DNA of 64,000 nt from Paenibacillus alkalitolerans (GCF_016482785.1 NZ_JAEMXM010000011.1:121394-185393); one strand, 5' to 3'. Shown: positions 1 through 11,849, counted from the first letter of the stretch. A program made the numbers and translations. Notes: generated by a model from the letters alone, not told the origin.

Positions 1-82
1 GAAGCTGTACGGGAACGTTGCCGCCGATTCGACGCTGTAACGGGAGCCGCCGTTGTACGCAATCGGCGGCCAAAACATTCGC

Positions 83-1675
83 TTACACGACCGTTGTCAC
101 CGGCTTATCAAGCGACCGGTATTGCAGCGCTTCGGCCACGTGCTCTCCTTCAATCCTGTCGCTGCCCTCCAAATCTGCAATCGTGCGGGCGATTTTGACG
201 ATGCGATCGTGCGCTCTCACACTCAAACCCATGCTCTCGCACGCATCGGCGATCATTGCAGAAGTGGCCGAATCGAGCTTGCAGTACGCACGAAGCGCTC
301 TTCCCGAAAGCTCCGAGTTGCAGCGGATGCCGCTTCCCGCGTAACGCTTCGCTTGCCGGGCTTTCGCTTGAAGCACCGCCGCGAGCATACACTCCGAGTT
401 AAGTTGACGTTTACCGCTGCTCTTCGGTGTATTGCCGCCGTCTGCACGATACGCTTCATGCAAATTCAGCCGAGGGACTTCTACATGGAGGTCGATGCGG
501 TCCAACAGCGGGCCGGACAGTCTGGACCTGTAGCCGGCGATTCGGTTAGGGTTGCATGTGCATGAACGGTGAGCGTCATTGTGACCTCTATAACCGCAAG
601 GGCAAGGATTCATCGATGCGGCCAGCATGAAAGAAGCGGGAAACGTAAGCGACGTCCGCGCGCGCGAGATCGTCACCTTCGCATCCTCCAACGGCTGCCG
701 AAGCACTTCCAACACGTTGCGGGAAAATTCCGGCAGTTCGTCAAGAAATAATACGCCCCGATGAGCCAAGCTGATTTCACCCGGCTTCGGAACTCCGCCT
801 CCTCCCACAAGGCCGTTAGGCGATATGGTATGATGCGGCGACCGGAAAGGACGTTTGCGCACGAGCGCGCCCCGTTCGGACAGCAGACCGGCCGTGCTGT
901 AAATTTTCGTTACCTCAAGCGCCTCTTCATCCGTAAGCGGCGGCATGATCGACGGCAGTCTGCGGATGAGCATCGTCTTTCCCGAACCGGGCGGACCGAT
1001 CAGTATGATGTTATGCATACCCGCGGCCGCGATGGTTAGGGCCCGTTTCGCGCCGTGTTGTCCGAGAATATCCGCGTAATCCTCATCCTCTTGCCGAACG
1101 GACTGTCCTTTCGGCGTACCTGCCCGAAATCCAAGCGGAAGAGGCGCTTCCCCCGCCGATTGACCGGTTCCCTTATTCCCCCCGGTCAAGTCACTCAAAT
1201 GATCCACAGTCACCACTTCAACGCCGTCGATTAACCGCGCTTCGCCCGCGTTGGCACTCGGCACGAACACTGTCGTTAACCCCGCGGATTTCGCCGCATG
1301 CACCATGGACAAGACGCCCGGCACCGGGCGAATTTCTCCGTCAAGCGCCAGTTCCCCGATGAAGACGGAGCCTTCGGCGATCCGGGCCGGAATTTGGCCT
1401 GATGTCATCAAGATACCGGCGGCGATCGCCAAGTCGAAGGACGACCCTTCTTTGCGGACGTCGGCCGGCGCCAAATTAATCGTAATCCGTTTGAGTGGGT
1501 AGTCGAACCCGCAATTTTTAATGGCGGCCCGGACCCGTTCCGCAGATTCCCTGATCGAACTGTCGGGCAGGCCGACGATCGAAATCATCGGCAGGCCGTT
1601 GGACAAATCGACCTCCACCCGGATAATGGCGCCTTCTATGCCGTGTACGCAAGCGCTCCAACATGTTCCGAACAT
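83..1675 (-). CDS. ComM/YifB-family Mg-chelatase-like AAA+ ATPase
   Basis: Predicted 530-residue AAA+ ATPase of the YifB/ComM family; family members act as DNA helicases in natural transformation (ComM of Gram-negatives), but the role in Bacillales is not settled. Visible are the N-terminal ribosomal-S5-like fold (about 1-170), Walker A GPPGSGKT at 227-234, the Walker B/DELPEF block near 311-317, and a cysteine cluster (NPCPCGY...SCTC) near 356-374. The start at 1675 (MFGTCWSA) is preferred because it has a GGGGTG site 5 bases upstream and matches the family N-terminus; an in-frame extension to 1804 has no family match. It is transcribed away from sucC. Confidence 0.9.
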   Translation of the reverse strand: MFGTCWSACVHGIEGAIIRVEVDLSNGLPMISIVGLPDSSIRESAERVRAAIKNCGFDYPLKRITINLAPADVRKEGSSFDLAIAAGILMTSGQIPARIAEGSVFIGELALDGEIRPVPGVLSMVHAAKSAGLTTVFVPSANAGEARLIDGVEVVTVDHLSDLTGGNKGTGQSAGEAPLPLGFRAGTPKGQSVRQEDEDYADILGQHGAKRALTIAAAGMHNIILIGPPGSGKTMLIRRLPSIMPPLTDEEALEVTKIYSTAGLLSERGALVRKRPFRSPHHTISPNGLVGGGGVPKPGEISLAHRGVLFLDELPEFSRNVLEVLRQPLEDAKVTISRARTSLTFPASFMLAASMNPCPCGYRGHNDAHRSCTCNPNRIAGYRSRLSGPLLDRIDLHVEVPRLNLHEAYRADGGNTPKSSGKRQLNSECMLAAVLQAKARQAKRYAGSGIRCNSELSGRALRAYCKLDSATSAMIADACESMGLSVRAHDRIVKIARTIADLEGSDRIEGEHVAEALQYRSLDKPVTTVV

Positions 1676-1891
1676 AAAAACACCCCGTTTCCGATATGAT
1701 CGTTCCTTCAGCGCGTGCGCGCCGCGGATCGGATCGGAACCGAGGTGCTTCCCCAGCCATTCCAAGTTGATTTTCATTGTAGCAGGGCAATGGATTTTTA
1801 GCAATGAAGCGCGTTCATTTCCCGCGGAATTATATTTTTCGAGCCCGATCGTCTTGTTTCGTCACGAACCGTGAAGTTTATGTTCGAAATG

Positions 1892-1920
1892 TCGAAAAAG
1901 TCGCGAGAACGTGTTACAAT
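1892..1920 (+). promoter_or_regulatory. Candidate sigma-A promoter of sucCD with extended -10
   Basis: TGTTACAAT (1912-1920) is an extended -10 element, and TCGAAA at 1892-1897 is a weak -35 with a 17-base spacer. It lies 145 bases upstream of sucC, in a gene-free stretch of about 390 bases (1676-2065). Apart from this promoter and the sucC ribosome binding site AGGAGG (2053-2058), I see no other clear element in that gap. Confidence 0.5.
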
Positions 1921-2065
1921 GGAAAAGTTGGCGCATCGCGGACATGCATGACGAATCTACGGAATGTTTTGCGTTCGTTGAGCGAAACCATGTACGGTCG
2001 GGAATACATAGACATTCCTCGCCGGTTCGGAAAGCGCCGGAGAGAATCGAATAGGAGGTTTCTAG

Positions 2066-3226
2066 ATGAACATTCACGAGTATCAGGGGAAAGCTGTGCT
2101 CAAACAGTACGGCGTGAAAGTTCCGGACGGACACGTCGCTTTTACGGCCGACGAAGCGGTTGAAGCGGCGAAGAAGCTCGGTACGCCTGTAACGGTTGTG
2201 AAAGCGCAAATTCATGCCGGCGGCCGCGGCAAAGCGGGAGGCGTGAAGATCGCGAAGAGTCTCGACGACGTCCGCAACTACGCGTCGGAACTGATCGGCA
2301 AGACGCTTGTAACGCACCAGACGGGACCGGAAGGAAAAGAAGTGAAGCGGCTGCTCATCGAGCAAGGTTGCGACATCAAGAAAGAGTATTACATAGGTCT
2401 TGTTGTCGACCGCGCTACGGGACGCGTCACCATGATGGCTTCCGAAGAGGGCGGCACCGAAATCGAAGAAGTCGCGGCGCATACGCCGGAGAAAATTTTC
2501 AAAGAGGTCATCGATCCTGCAATCGGACTTGCGCCGTACCAAGCGCGCAAACTTGCTTACGCGATCAACATTCCGAATGAGCTTGTGAACAAAGCGGTGA
2601 AATTCATGACCGCTCTCTATCAAGCGTTCGTTGATAAAGATTGCTCCATTGCCGAAATCAACCCGCTCGTCGTAACGGGCGACGGCGAAGTCATGGCGCT
2701 CGACGCGAAGCTCAACTTCGACTCCAATGCGTTGTTCCGCCACAAGGACATTGTCGAGCTTCGCGATCTGGACGAAGAAGATCCGAAAGAAATCGAAGCG
2801 TCCAAATTCGACCTGAGCTACATCGCTCTTGACGGAAACATCGGCTGTATGGTCAACGGCGCCGGTCTTGCCATGGCGACGATGGATATTATCAAGTACT
2901 ATGGCGGCGACCCTGCGAACTTCCTTGACGTGGGCGGCGGCGCTACGACGGAGAAAGTGACGGAAGCGTTCAAGATCATTCTATCCGACTCGAAGGTCAA
3001 AGGGATCTTCGTCAATATTTTCGGCGGCATTATGCGCTGCGACGTAATCGCCAACGGCGTCGTCACCGCTGCGCGCCAAGTCGGGCTTGACCGTCCGCTT
3101 GTCGTACGCCTGGAAGGCACAAACGTCGACTTGGGCAAGAAAATATTGAACGAGTCCGGATTGAACATCGTTGCAGCCGATTCGATGGCTGACGGGGCGC
3201 AAAAAATCGTCGCTCTTGTGAAGTAG
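2066..3226 (+). CDS. sucC: Succinyl-CoA synthetase beta subunit (ADP-forming)
   Basis: 386 residues, the usual family length. With SucD it converts succinyl-CoA to succinate with substrate-level phosphorylation in the TCA cycle. An ATP-grasp domain occupies about residues 1-240, including the nucleotide-binding [14 protein letters not shown] stretch near 46-59, and the C-terminal CoA-ligase domain carries GGGATTEKV and [18 protein letters not shown] lies 7 bases before the ATG. sucD follows after 38 bases, so the two form an operon. Confidence 0.97.
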   Translation: MNIHEYQGKAVLKQYGVKVPDGHVAFTADEAVEAAKKLGTPVTVVKAQIHAGGRGKAGGVKIAKSLDDVRNYASELIGKTLVTHQTGPEGKEVKRLLIEQGCDIKKEYYIGLVVDRATGRVTMMASEEGGTEIEEVAAHTPEKIFKEVIDPAIGLAPYQARKLAYAINIPNELVNKAVKFMTALYQAFVDKDCSIAEINPLVVTGDGEVMALDAKLNFDSNALFRHKDIVELRDLDEEDPKEIEASKFDLSYIALDGNIGCMVNGAGLAMATMDIIKYYGGDPANFLDVGGGATTEKVTEAFKIILSDSKVKGIFVNIFGGIMRCDVIANGVVTAARQVGLDRPLVVRLEGTNVDLGKKILNESGLNIVAADSMADGAQKIVALVK

Positions 3227-3264
3227 ACCCTCATTACAGACCAAAGGATGTGAGGAAGTAAGCC

Positions 3265-4197
3265 ATGAGTATATTGGTAAACAAGAACACGAAGGTGATT
3301 ACGCAAGGCATCACCGGTTCCACCGGGATGTTCCATACGAAAGGCGGCCTCGAATACGGCACGCAGATGGTCGGCGGCGTTACTCCGGGTAAGGGCGGAA
3401 CGAACGTCGACATTACCCTCGACAACGGAAACACGGTATCTTTGCCCGTGTTCAACACGGTAGAACAAGCCAAGGCGGCGACAGGCGCAAACGCGTCCGT
3501 AATATACGTTCCGCCGGCGTTCGCGGCGGACTCGATCATTGAAGCCGTCGATGCGGGAATTGAACTCGTTATTTGCATTACCGAAGGCATTCCGGTACTT
3601 GACATGGTGAAGGTGAGCAAGTACATGGAAGGCAAAAACACCCGCCTCATCGGGCCGAATTGCCCCGGCGTCATCACTCCGGGCGAGTGCAAAATCGGCA
3701 TTATGCCGGGCTACATCCACTTGCCGGGTCATGTCGGCGTCGTTTCCAGAAGCGGAACCCTCACTTACGAGGCCGTTCATCAGCTTTCGACGCGCGGCAT
3801 CGGCCAATCGTCCGCAGTCGGCATCGGCGGCGACCCTGTCAAGGGCTCGGAGTTCATAGACATCTTGAAGCTGTTCAATGAGGACCCGGATACGTACGCG
3901 GTCATCATGATCGGCGAAATCGGCGGAACCGCGGAAGAGGAAGCCGCCGAATGGATCGCAGCCAACATGAAGAAGCCGGTCGTCGGCTTCATCGGCGGAA
4001 AGACGGCTCCTCCGGGACGCCGGATGGGCCACGCTGGCGCGATCGTCTCCGGCGGCAAGGGAACGGCCGCGGAGAAAGTCGCCACGATGGAGCGCTGCGG
4101 CATCCGCGTCGCTCCGACGCCTTCGGAGATGGGTTCCACACTCGTCGCGGTCCTCGAAGAGAAGGGCCTGCTCGAGAAGTGCATCGTAAAAAAATAA
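3265..4197 (+). CDS. sucD: Succinyl-CoA synthetase alpha subunit
   Basis: 310 residues. It binds CoA through an N-terminal Rossmann domain ([12 protein letters not shown] near 15-26) and carries the phosphorylated histidine in [12 protein letters not shown] (His256). The ligase domain motif [12 protein letters not shown] is near 187-198. It is cotranscribed with sucC and followed within 40 bases by a clear rho-independent terminator that closes the operon. Confidence 0.97.
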   Translation: MSILVNKNTKVITQGITGSTGMFHTKGGLEYGTQMVGGVTPGKGGTNVDITLDNGNTVSLPVFNTVEQAKAATGANASVIYVPPAFAADSIIEAVDAGIELVICITEGIPVLDMVKVSKYMEGKNTRLIGPNCPGVITPGECKIGIMPGYIHLPGHVGVVSRSGTLTYEAVHQLSTRGIGQSSAVGIGGDPVKGSEFIDILKLFNEDPDTYAVIMIGEIGGTAEEEAAEWIAANMKKPVVGFIGGKTAPPGRRMGHAGAIVSGGKGTAAEKVATMERCGIRVAPTPSEMGSTLVAVLEEKGLLEKCIVKK

Positions 4198-4233
4198 GAA
4201 TACGTTATAACAGAATAACAAGGGTAGGTAAGC

Positions 4234-4280
4234 AACCTTCCGAATCCGGCAATGTCCGGGTGCGGAAGGTTATTTTTTTT
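4234..4280 (+). terminator. Rho-independent terminator after sucCD
   Basis: AACCTTCCG (4234-4242) pairs with CGGAAGGTT (4263-4271), with further CCGG pairing in the loop, followed by a run of T to 4280. The dprA ATG is only 21 bases after the T run, so dprA expression probably relies on readthrough or on a promoter I cannot identify. Confidence 0.85.
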
Positions 4281-4300
4281 CAAGCGAAAGGGGAAATGTT

Positions 4301-5386
4301 ATGAATATAGACGAACGGGCGGTATTGATCGCTCTGCACGACGTGAAAGGTGTCGGATGGGAAACGATAAACAAAATTATGACCGTGACTCCCGATCTGA
4401 CCGCGCTGCTGGACGAACCGGATCAACTGCTGAAGAAGGCCAAATTGCCGCCCAATCTTATTAGGGATATTTCGCCGGTTTTGACGAATTCGAATATAGC
4501 GGGTAAACTTAACTTCTATGAGACCTGTGACGTCCGATTCGTCACATGGTTCGATCACATGTATCCTCCGCTGCTCCGGTACATTCACAAACCGCCGTGG
4601 GTTTTGTACGCACAGGGAAATGTGAACCTGCTTACGATGCCGATGCTTGCGATCGTAGGCACCCGGCATCCGACGCCGTACGGCCGGCAGGTTGCAGAAT
4701 GGTTCGGAGCGGAATTATCGGCTGCGGGGTTCGCGGTCGTAAGCGGACTTGCGCGCGGGATCGATTCATGCGCGCACGAAGGAGCGCTTCAAGCGAAGGG
4801 GCCCACGATCGCCGTGCTCGGATGCGGGCTGAACGTTAAATATCCGCCTGAACACTATGCACTGCAGCAGCGAATTGCCAATGCCGGTCTCGTCTTGAGC
4901 GAATACCGCTGGAATACTCCTCCTAACAAGACATCGTTTCCTTGGCGAAACCGGATCATTGCCGGAATGAGCAGGGGGACGGTGGTGGTGGAAGCGGCAG
5001 AGCGAAGCGGTTCCCTCATTACGTCGGATTTCGCAATGGAAACCGGTCGGGACGTGTTTGCCGTACCCGGTTTAATAACGTCACCGATGAGCGCGGGATC
5101 GTTTCAGTTGATACGGGACGGTGCGAAGATGGTTTCGAAACCCGCGGACGTTCTTATTGAATACCATGCGAAAGCAAGCCGGACTTCACAAGAAAATGAG
5201 CGTCCGCTTTCCGAAGAAGAGGACGAATTGCTTGCGGTGATGGGAGCCGAACCGGTTACGGTTGACGCTTTGTTGGATCGAACGGACCACACGTTTGGAC
5301 ATTTGCACACCATTTTGTTATCGTTACTGATGAAGAAACGGATTCGGGCATTGCCCGGATCGGCGTATATTGCAAGATTGATATGA
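4301..5386 (+). CDS. dprA: DNA-processing protein DprA (Smf)
   Basis: 361 residues. DprA binds incoming single-stranded DNA and loads RecA during transformation; it is cytoplasmic. A helix-hairpin-helix-like N-terminus is followed by the Rossmann-fold core with AIVGTRHPTPYG (about 116-127), VVSGLARGIDSCAH (about 146-159), and FPWRNRIIAG with EAAERSGSLIT. The C-terminal 70 residues fit the family winged-helix (DML1-like) domain. AAAGGGG precedes the ATG. Position between sucD and topA is as in B. subtilis. Confidence 0.96.
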   Translation: MNIDERAVLIALHDVKGVGWETINKIMTVTPDLTALLDEPDQLLKKAKLPPNLIRDISPVLTNSNIAGKLNFYETCDVRFVTWFDHMYPPLLRYIHKPPWVLYAQGNVNLLTMPMLAIVGTRHPTPYGRQVAEWFGAELSAAGFAVVSGLARGIDSCAHEGALQAKGPTIAVLGCGLNVKYPPEHYALQQRIANAGLVLSEYRWNTPPNKTSFPWRNRIIAGMSRGTVVVEAAERSGSLITSDFAMETGRDVFAVPGLITSPMSAGSFQLIRDGAKMVSKPADVLIEYHAKASRTSQENERPLSEEEDELLAVMGAEPVTVDALLDRTDHTFGHLHTILLSLLMKKRIRALPGSAYIARLI

Positions 5387-5407
5387 CGGAAGAGGGGTGT
5401 AGGGGAG

Positions 5408-7501
5408 ATGACAGCCGAAACGCTAGTCATCGTGGAATCTCCGGCCAAAGCCAAGACAATAGGAAAATATCTGGGAAGCAAATATATTGTCAGAGCATCG
5501 ATGGGCCATATCCGCGATCTTCCAAAAAGCCAAATCGGCGTGGAAGTGGAAAACGGTTTTACACCGAAATATATTACGATTCGCGGCAAAGGGGACGTAC
5601 TGAAAGAATTGAAAGACGCCCGTAAGAAAGTGAAGCGGGTATTTCTAGCGGCCGACCCCGATCGTGAAGGAGAAGCGATTGCTTGGCACCTTGCGCATTA
5701 TTTGGAAGTGAGCGAAGAAGAACCGTGCCGGGTCGTATTTAATGAAATAACGAAGCAAGCCGTGAAAGAGGCGTTCAAACACCCTCGAAAAATCAATATG
5801 GACCTAGTGAATGCGCAGCAAGCCAGAAGAATTTTGGATCGGTTGGTCGGTTACAAGATCAGCCCTCTGCTGTGGAAGAAAGTAAAGAAAGGGTTGTCCG
5901 CCGGCCGCGTTCAATCCGTTGCGGTGAAATTGATATTGGACCGCGAGAAAGAAATCAAAGCGTTCGTGCCGGAAGAATACTGGTCGATTACGGCCACGTT
6001 GACCGCGGACGGCACCGCGTTCGAAGCGAAATTTTACGGCGTCGGGGGAGAAAAGAAAGAACTCGGCAACGAGGCGGAAGTCAACAGTATCTTGGAGACG
6101 ATCGGAAAGAAAGCGTTCGTTGTGACGGAGATAAGGGAGCGCGAGCGTCAACGCAACCCTTCGCCGCCGTTCATTACGAGCTCCCTTCAGCAGGAAGCGG
6201 CGCGAAAGCTGAACTTCCGCGCGGCCAAGACGATGCAAATCGCTCAGCAATTATATGAAGGGGTTGATATCGGGAAGGAGGGCACCGTCGGTCTTATTAC
6301 GTACATGCGTACCGACTCCCCCCGTATCTCGCCTGTTGCGCAGGAAGAAGCCCGCTCGTATATTGAGGAAGTTTTCGGGAAGTCATATGTGCCGGAAACG
6401 CCTCGCAACTACACGAAGAAGGGCGCCAACGCGCAAGACGCGCACGAAGGCATTCGCCCGACGTCGGCCGTCAGAGATCCGGAATCGGTGAAGCCTTATT
6501 TATCCCGCGATCAGTTCCGGCTGTATAAATTGGTTTGGGAACGCTTCATCGCAAGCCAAATGTCGTCCGCGGTACTCGATACGGTTACCGCCGACTTCGA
6601 CGCCGGCGGGACGACGTTCAGAGCGGTCGGCTCGAAGGTGAAGTTTCCGGGCTTTATGAAGGTATACGTTGAGGGCAACGACGACGGAGTGACCGACGAT
6701 GACAAGCTGCTGCCACCGCTTGCCGTGGGTCAATCGTTAAAGACGAACAAAATCGACCCGAAGCAGCATTTCACGCAGCCGCCGCCGAGGTATACGGAAG
6801 CGCGGCTTGTCCGCACACTGGAGGAGCAAGGGATCGGCCGTCCGAGCACTTACGCGCCGATCTTGGATACGATCCAAAGACGCGGTTATGTGGCGCTGGA
6901 AGAAAAAAAATTCGTTCCCACGGAGCTCGGCGAGCTGGTGATCGAGTTGATGGAGCAATTTTTCCCTGAAATATTGGATGTGGATTTCACATCGCATCTG
7001 GAAGAGGACCTGGACCATGTCGAGGAAGGCAAAGTCGACTGGGTGAAAGTGCTCGGCTCATTTTACGAATCGTTCGAACAGCGGTTGGAAGTGGCCGAGG
7101 ACGAAATGAAAGAGGTCGAGCTCCAAGACGAGGTTTCGGATGAAGTATGCGAGAAATGCGGAAGGCACTTGGTATATAAGATGGGGCGGTTCGGCAAATT
7201 TTTGGCGTGCTCCGGTTTTCCGGATTGCCGCAACGCAAAGCCGATTGTGAAAGATATCGGCGTGACGTGCCCGACCTGCAAGAAGGGCCGCATCGTGGAG
7301 CGCAGAAGCAAACGCGGCCGTCTGTTTTACGGCTGCGATACGTATCCGGGTTGCGAATATGTGTCGTGGGATCAGCCGGTGGCGCAGCCGTGCCCGAATT
7401 GCGGTTCGTTGATGGTGTCGAAAAAAACGAAAAACGGCGTTACAGTGCAATGTACTGCTTGCGATTATAAAGCGGAAGTGCAGGAAGAAGACGCCGAATA
7501 A
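5408..7501 (+). CDS. topA: DNA topoisomerase I (type IA)
   Basis: 697 residues. It relaxes negatively supercoiled DNA through a 5'-phosphotyrosine intermediate. The Toprim domain starts at [17 protein letters not shown] (8-24) with the acidic DPDREGEA (83-90); the catalytic tyrosine is Tyr299 in [10 protein letters not shown]. The C-terminal region has three four-cysteine zinc motifs (CEKC..C..C, CPTC..C..C, CPNC..C..C) between about 580 and 690. The start 21 bases after dprA follows GAGGGGTGTAGGGGAG. Confidence 0.97.
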   Translation: MTAETLVIVESPAKAKTIGKYLGSKYIVRASMGHIRDLPKSQIGVEVENGFTPKYITIRGKGDVLKELKDARKKVKRVFLAADPDREGEAIAWHLAHYLEVSEEEPCRVVFNEITKQAVKEAFKHPRKINMDLVNAQQARRILDRLVGYKISPLLWKKVKKGLSAGRVQSVAVKLILDREKEIKAFVPEEYWSITATLTADGTAFEAKFYGVGGEKKELGNEAEVNSILETIGKKAFVVTEIRERERQRNPSPPFITSSLQQEAARKLNFRAAKTMQIAQQLYEGVDIGKEGTVGLITYMRTDSPRISPVAQEEARSYIEEVFGKSYVPETPRNYTKKGANAQDAHEGIRPTSAVRDPESVKPYLSRDQFRLYKLVWERFIASQMSSAVLDTVTADFDAGGTTFRAVGSKVKFPGFMKVYVEGNDDGVTDDDKLLPPLAVGQSLKTNKIDPKQHFTQPPPRYTEARLVRTLEEQGIGRPSTYAPILDTIQRRGYVALEEKKFVPTELGELVIELMEQFFPEILDVDFTSHLEEDLDHVEEGKVDWVKVLGSFYESFEQRLEVAEDEMKEVELQDEVSDEVCEKCGRHLVYKMGRFGKFLACSGFPDCRNAKPIVKDIGVTCPTCKKGRIVERRSKRGRLFYGCDTYPGCEYVSWDQPVAQPCPNCGSLMVSKKTKNGVTVQCTACDYKAEVQEEDAE

Positions 7502-7544
7502 CGGATATAATGAACGATATGCGCAACTGGAAAGGGGAATCCTC

Positions 7545-8873
7545 GTGGAACAACGCGTCACCGTCGTAGGCGCAGGACTGGCCGGGAGCGAAGCAGCGTG
7601 GCAAATCGCGGAAAGCGGCGTGCCCGTCACGTTGTACGAGATGCGTCCTGTAAGGCGTACGCCCGCCCATCATACCGACCGGTTCGCCGAATTGGTGTGC
7701 AGCAACAGTTTGCGGGCCAACGGTTTGACGAATGCGGTCGGCGTATTAAAGGAAGAAATGCGGATTATGAATTCGCTGATCATGAGCTGTGCCGACCGCA
7801 ATGCGGTTCCTGCGGGAGGCGCGCTCGCCGTGGACAGGGAAGGTTTCTCCGGCGATGTGACGTCTACGCTGCGCGAGCACCCGCTCATCGACGTGAAGAC
7901 CGGGGAAGTGACGGACATTCCGGAGGGAATTGCCGTCATCGCTACGGGTCCGCTTACGTCGCCAGAATTGTCGGATGCGATCAAGCGGCTGTCGGGCGAG
8001 GAATACTTTTACTTTTACGATGCGGCCGCTCCGATTGTGGAGAAAGATTCGATCGACATAAACAAGGTGTTTCTCGCTTCCCGTTACGGCAAGGGAGAGG
8101 CGGCATACTTGAACTGTCCGATGAACGAAGAAGAGTTCGACCGGTTTTATGAGGCGCTTATTCACGCGGAGACGGCGCCGTTGAAAGAGTTCGAGAAAGA
8201 AATTTATTTCGAGGGCTGCATGCCGATCGAAGTGATGGCGAGGCGCGGCAAACAGACGGTGCTGTTCGGACCGATGAAGCCTGTAGGCTTGACCGATCCA
8301 AGGACGGGCAAGCAGCCTCATGCGGTCGTTCAATTGCGTCAAGACAATTCCGCTGGGACGCTGTTCAATCTCGTCGGTTTCCAGACGCACCTGAAGTGGG
8401 GCGAGCAAAAGCGCGTCTTTTCGCTCATCCCGGGGTTGGAGAACGCGGAAATCGTACGATACGGAGTTATGCACAGAAACACGTTCATCAATTCCCCGAA
8501 GCTGCTGCGGCCGACGTACCAATTGCAATCGCGGGACGAGCTGTTTTTCGCGGGACAGATGACGGGCGTTGAAGGGTATGTCGAGTCGGCGGCGTCCGGA
8601 TTGATTGCCGGGTTGAATGCCGCCAGATTCGCTCGCGGATCGGAGCCGTTGATCTTCCCCGAGGACACGGCTCTCGGATCAATGGCCCGCTATATTACGA
8701 CCGCCGATTTCCGGCATTTTCAACCGATGAATGCGAACTTCGGGTTATTCCCTCCGCTCGAATCCCGCATCCGAAACAAGAAAGAGAAGAATGAAGCGAT
8801 CGCGCAGCGCGCACTGGAGAAAATTCGGAATTTTTCGAATATTTCCAACCGCGGACAAGCGCCCGCCTTGTAA
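7545..8873 (+). CDS. trmFO: Methylenetetrahydrofolate-tRNA-(uracil-5-)-methyltransferase TrmFO
   Basis: 442 residues. It forms m5U54 in the tRNA T-loop using methylene-THF and FADH2, the folate-dependent Gram-positive alternative to TrmA. An N-terminal FAD-binding dinucleotide motif [13 protein letters not shown] is at about 6-18; CSNSLR near 52-57 and the C-terminal [18 protein letters not shown] are hallmarks. It uses GTG, with AAAGGGG about 8 bases upstream. Gene order topA-trmFO-xerC supports the call. Confidence 0.96.
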   Translation: MEQRVTVVGAGLAGSEAAWQIAESGVPVTLYEMRPVRRTPAHHTDRFAELVCSNSLRANGLTNAVGVLKEEMRIMNSLIMSCADRNAVPAGGALAVDREGFSGDVTSTLREHPLIDVKTGEVTDIPEGIAVIATGPLTSPELSDAIKRLSGEEYFYFYDAAAPIVEKDSIDINKVFLASRYGKGEAAYLNCPMNEEEFDRFYEALIHAETAPLKEFEKEIYFEGCMPIEVMARRGKQTVLFGPMKPVGLTDPRTGKQPHAVVQLRQDNSAGTLFNLVGFQTHLKWGEQKRVFSLIPGLENAEIVRYGVMHRNTFINSPKLLRPTYQLQSRDELFFAGQMTGVEGYVESAASGLIAGLNAARFARGSEPLIFPEDTALGSMARYITTADFRHFQPMNANFGLFPPLESRIRNKKEKNEAIAQRALEKIRNFSNISNRGQAPAL

Positions 8874-8948
8874 ATGGAAACTCCGCTATGTTACGATATG
8901 GAAGTCTAAGCTAACCACACGGTTCCGTATCGTAATTGAGGTGTTGTC

Positions 8949-9854
8949 ATGGAATCGGCTCAATGGATCCAACGGTTTTTGCTCTCACTCGAAATCGAGA
9001 GCAACGCTTCGCCATATACGATCCGTCACTACGCCTCCGATTTGGCGCAATTTGACGAATTTTTGCAGCAGCAGCGCATTCCCGGGTTTGCTGCTGTTTC
9101 TTATGTAACGGTTAGGACATTTCTGGCCGGACTCCACGGCAAGCAGTATGCCAAGCGAACGGTCGCCCGGAAACTGTCGGCGCTTCGCAGCTTTTACGGT
9201 TACCTTATGAAAGAGGGACTCGTCGAATCGAATCCGCTGCAGGAAGTGAAAACCCCGAAATTGGATAAACCGCTGCCTAAATTTCTGTACTTGGATCAAA
9301 CGCTGCAGCTGTTGTCCAAACCGGACGCCTCGACGCCGGCCGGGCAGCGCGACCGTGCTTTGTTTGAGACGTTGTACGGCAGCGGCATTCGGGTAGGGGA
9401 GCTTGTGGGGTTAAACGTGGGTTCGGTACGGCTTGACCTCGGCATGGCGCTTGTGTTCGGCAAAGGCGGGAAAGAGCGGTGGGTCCCATTGGGGGAACAT
9501 GCGGTTGAAAGTTTACGCGTATATATGGGAATAGGGCGGTGCCAGTTATTGGGATCACGGGCGGCGGCGTCGTCAACGGACGCTTTATTTCTGAACCGGG
9601 ACGGAACGCGGCTAAGCGACCGGAGCGTCAGGCGCATTCTTCATAAATATGTGGAAACGATAGCCGATATGAATCGTATAAGTCCACATACGCTGCGCCA
9701 TACGTTCGCCACGCACATGCTTGAAGCCGGAGCCGACTTGCGCACGGTGCAAGAGCTGTTGGGTCACGCGCATCTGTCCACCACGCAAGTGTACACGCAC
9801 GTGACGAAGGATCATCTGCAATCCGTCTACAATCGCGCCCATCCCAGGGCGTAA
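8949..9854 (+). CDS. xerC: Tyrosine recombinase XerC (CodV)
   Basis: 301 residues, the housekeeping Xer recombinase that with XerD resolves chromosome dimers at dif. The N-terminal SAM-like core-binding domain is about 1-100; catalytic residues are Arg148 (GSGIRVGE), Lys172/175 (GKGGKER), His247 and Arg250 (HTLRH), His273 (LLGHA) and Tyr282. It sits directly before hslV as in B. subtilis codV-clpQ-clpY-codY, so this copy is core and not the recombinase of the accessory array at 61-62 kb. Confidence 0.95.
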   Translation: MESAQWIQRFLLSLEIESNASPYTIRHYASDLAQFDEFLQQQRIPGFAAVSYVTVRTFLAGLHGKQYAKRTVARKLSALRSFYGYLMKEGLVESNPLQEVKTPKLDKPLPKFLYLDQTLQLLSKPDASTPAGQRDRALFETLYGSGIRVGELVGLNVGSVRLDLGMALVFGKGGKERWVPLGEHAVESLRVYMGIGRCQLLGSRAAASSTDALFLNRDGTRLSDRSVRRILHKYVETIADMNRISPHTLRHTFATHMLEAGADLRTVQELLGHAHLSTTQVYTHVTKDHLQSVYNRAHPRA

Positions 9855-9885
9855 TGTTATTATAAAAATAGGGAGGACGATAGTC

Positions 9886-10437
9886 ATGCAATCATCGTTC
9901 CATGCTACGACGATATTCGCGATTCGTCACAACGGCAGAGGCGCCATTGCGGGAGACGGTCAAGTGACGTTCGGAAACGCAATGGTGATGAAGCACGGCG
10001 CAAAGAAGGTGCGTCGCTTGTATAGAGGTAAAGTCATTGCGGGATTTGCGGGTTCCGTGGCGGATGCCGTCACTCTCTTTGAAAAATTTGAAGCGAAGCT
10101 CGAAGAGCACAGCGGCAATTTACAGCGCGCGGCGGTGGAGTTGGCCAAAGATTGGCGTTCCGATCGGGTGCTGCGCCGTCTTGAAGCGATGATGATCGTC
10201 ATGGATGCTCAATATTTGCTTCTCATTTCCGGAACCGGAGAAATCATAGAGCCTGACGACGGCATTCTGGCGATCGGTTCCGGCGGAAGCTTCGCGCTTG
10301 CCGCGGGGAGAGCATTGAAGCGGTACGCGGGACAACATATGAATGCGAAAGAAATTGCTCATGCCGCCATGACGATGGCTGCGGACATTTGCGTATATAC
10401 GAACCATAACATTATTGTGGAAGAATTGGAGGGGTAG
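9886..10437 (+). CDS. hslV: ATP-dependent protease proteolytic subunit HslV/ClpQ
   Basis: 183 residues, the threonine/serine N-terminal-nucleophile peptidase of the HslUV proteasome-like protease. The family core [20 protein letters not shown] begins at residue 6, with catalytic-core GSGG near 130. It starts MQSSFHATT rather than MTTI: a short N-terminal extension as in other Bacillales ClpQ proteins, discussed as a finding. GGGAGGAC is 7 bases before the ATG; hslU follows 5 bases after the stop. Confidence 0.95.
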   Translation: MQSSFHATTIFAIRHNGRGAIAGDGQVTFGNAMVMKHGAKKVRRLYRGKVIAGFAGSVADAVTLFEKFEAKLEEHSGNLQRAAVELAKDWRSDRVLRRLEAMMIVMDAQYLLLISGTGEIIEPDDGILAIGSGGSFALAAGRALKRYAGQHMNAKEIAHAAMTMAADICVYTNHNIIVEELEG

Positions 10438-10442
10438 CAAGG

Positions 10443-11849
10443 ATGGAGTCGAGAGAAGCGTTAACCCCCAGGCAAATCGTTGCCGAGTTGGATAAATACA
10501 TCGTCGGACAGAAGAACGCGAAACGTTCGATGGCCGTGGCGCTGAGGAACCGGTATCGCCGCAGCTTATTGGACGAAGCGATGAAAGACGAAATTATGCC
10601 GAAAAATTTGTTGATGATCGGGCCGACTGGCGTCGGAAAAACCGAAATCGCCCGCCGCTTGGCGAAGCTGGTGAACGCGCCGTTCGTCAAGCTAGAAGCC
10701 ACGAAATTTACGGAGATCGGGTACGTCGGCCGCGACGTGGAGTCGATGGTGCGCGATTTGGTTGAAACGGCGATCCGTATGGTGAAGACAGAGCGAACCG
10801 AAAGTGTGAAAGATAGAGCCGAAGCGCTTGCCAACGACCGGATCGTCGCCATCTTGGCGCCTTCGCCGCACAAGGAGAAACCGATGCGCAACCCGTTGGA
10901 GATGATCTTCGGGAACGCCGGCGGAACGCAGCCGGCGCAAGAGGCGGTCGAGACGGATCCGTCGTTGTCGGAACGCCGGACGGAATTGAAACGCAAGCTT
11001 ATGGCCGGTCAATTGGAGAACGATACGATTGAAATCGAAGTGGAAGAGAACGCGCCGAACATGTTCGATATGCTGGCGGGGCAGGGCGGCAACGAGCAGA
11101 TGGGTGCGAACATGCAGGAGATGTTCGGCAGCTTCTTGCCGAAACGGACGAAACGCCGCAAGTTAACCGTGAAGGAAGCCCGAAAGGTGCTCACCCAAGA
11201 GGAAGCCCAAAAGCTGATCGACATGGACGATGTGATCCAGGAATCGATTCGGAGAGCGGAGCAGTCGGGAATCATTTTTATTGATGAAATCGATAAAATT
11301 GCAAGCTCTTCCCGAGGAGCGGGGCCCGATGTGTCGAGAGAAGGCGTTCAGCGGGACATTCTCCCCATTGTGGAAGGCTCCACGATCATGACGAAATACG
11401 GTCCGGTAAAAACCGATTACGTTCTGTTTATCGCCGCCGGCGCATTCCATGTGGCTAAGCCGTCCGATTTGATACCGGAATTGCAGGGACGGTTTCCGAT
11501 CCGGGTGGAACTGAGTTCGCTCACCCAAAGCGATTTCGAATTAATATTGAAAGAACCTCAGAATGCGCTGACTAAACAATATACGGCTCTTCTCGAAACG
11601 GAAGGGATCGGGATCGAATTTTCCGATGCGGCTATTTCGGAAATTGCCAGGGTTGCGGCCGAGGTAAACCAGAACACCGAGAACATCGGCGCGAGAAGAT
11701 TGCACACGATTTTGGAAAAGCTGCTGGAAGATTTATCGTTTGAAGCCCCCGAAATCACGTTGGAGCATATCGTCATCACCCCGGAATATGTTCGTGAGAA
11801 GCTCGGCGAAGTGGCGAGAAACCGCGACTTAAGCCAATATATCTTATAA
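10443..11849 (+). CDS. hslU: HslU/ClpY AAA+ unfoldase subunit
   Basis: 468 residues. It unfolds substrates and feeds them to HslV. N-terminal [17 protein letters not shown] leads into Walker [18 protein letters not shown] (about 61-77); the intermediate domain spans about 110-245; Walker [12 protein letters not shown] is near 278-288. The pore motif GYVGRD and the C-terminal YIL end that docks into HslV are present. Translationally close to hslV and followed 23 bases later by codY. Confidence 0.96.
   Translation: MESREALTPRQIVAELDKYIVGQKNAKRSMAVALRNRYRRSLLDEAMKDEIMPKNLLMIGPTGVGKTEIARRLAKLVNAPFVKLEATKFTEIGYVGRDVESMVRDLVETAIRMVKTERTESVKDRAEALANDRIVAILAPSPHKEKPMRNPLEMIFGNAGGTQPAQEAVETDPSLSERRTELKRKLMAGQLENDTIEIEVEENAPNMFDMLAGQGGNEQMGANMQEMFGSFLPKRTKRRKLTVKEARKVLTQEEAQKLIDMDDVIQESIRRAEQSGIIFIDEIDKIASSSRGAGPDVSREGVQRDILPIVEGSTIMTKYGPVKTDYVLFIAAGAFHVAKPSDLIPELQGRFPIRVELSSLTQSDFELILKEPQNALTKQYTALLETEGIGIEFSDAAISEIARVAAEVNQNTENIGARRLHTILEKLLEDLSFEAPEITLEHIVITPEYVREKLGEVARNRDLSQYIL

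Noticed and set aside
8949..9854. XerC as the recombinase of the cassette array
   Set aside because: It is the syntenic housekeeping copy next to hslV, over 50 kb away; the dedicated recombinase at 61185 is adjacent to the array.
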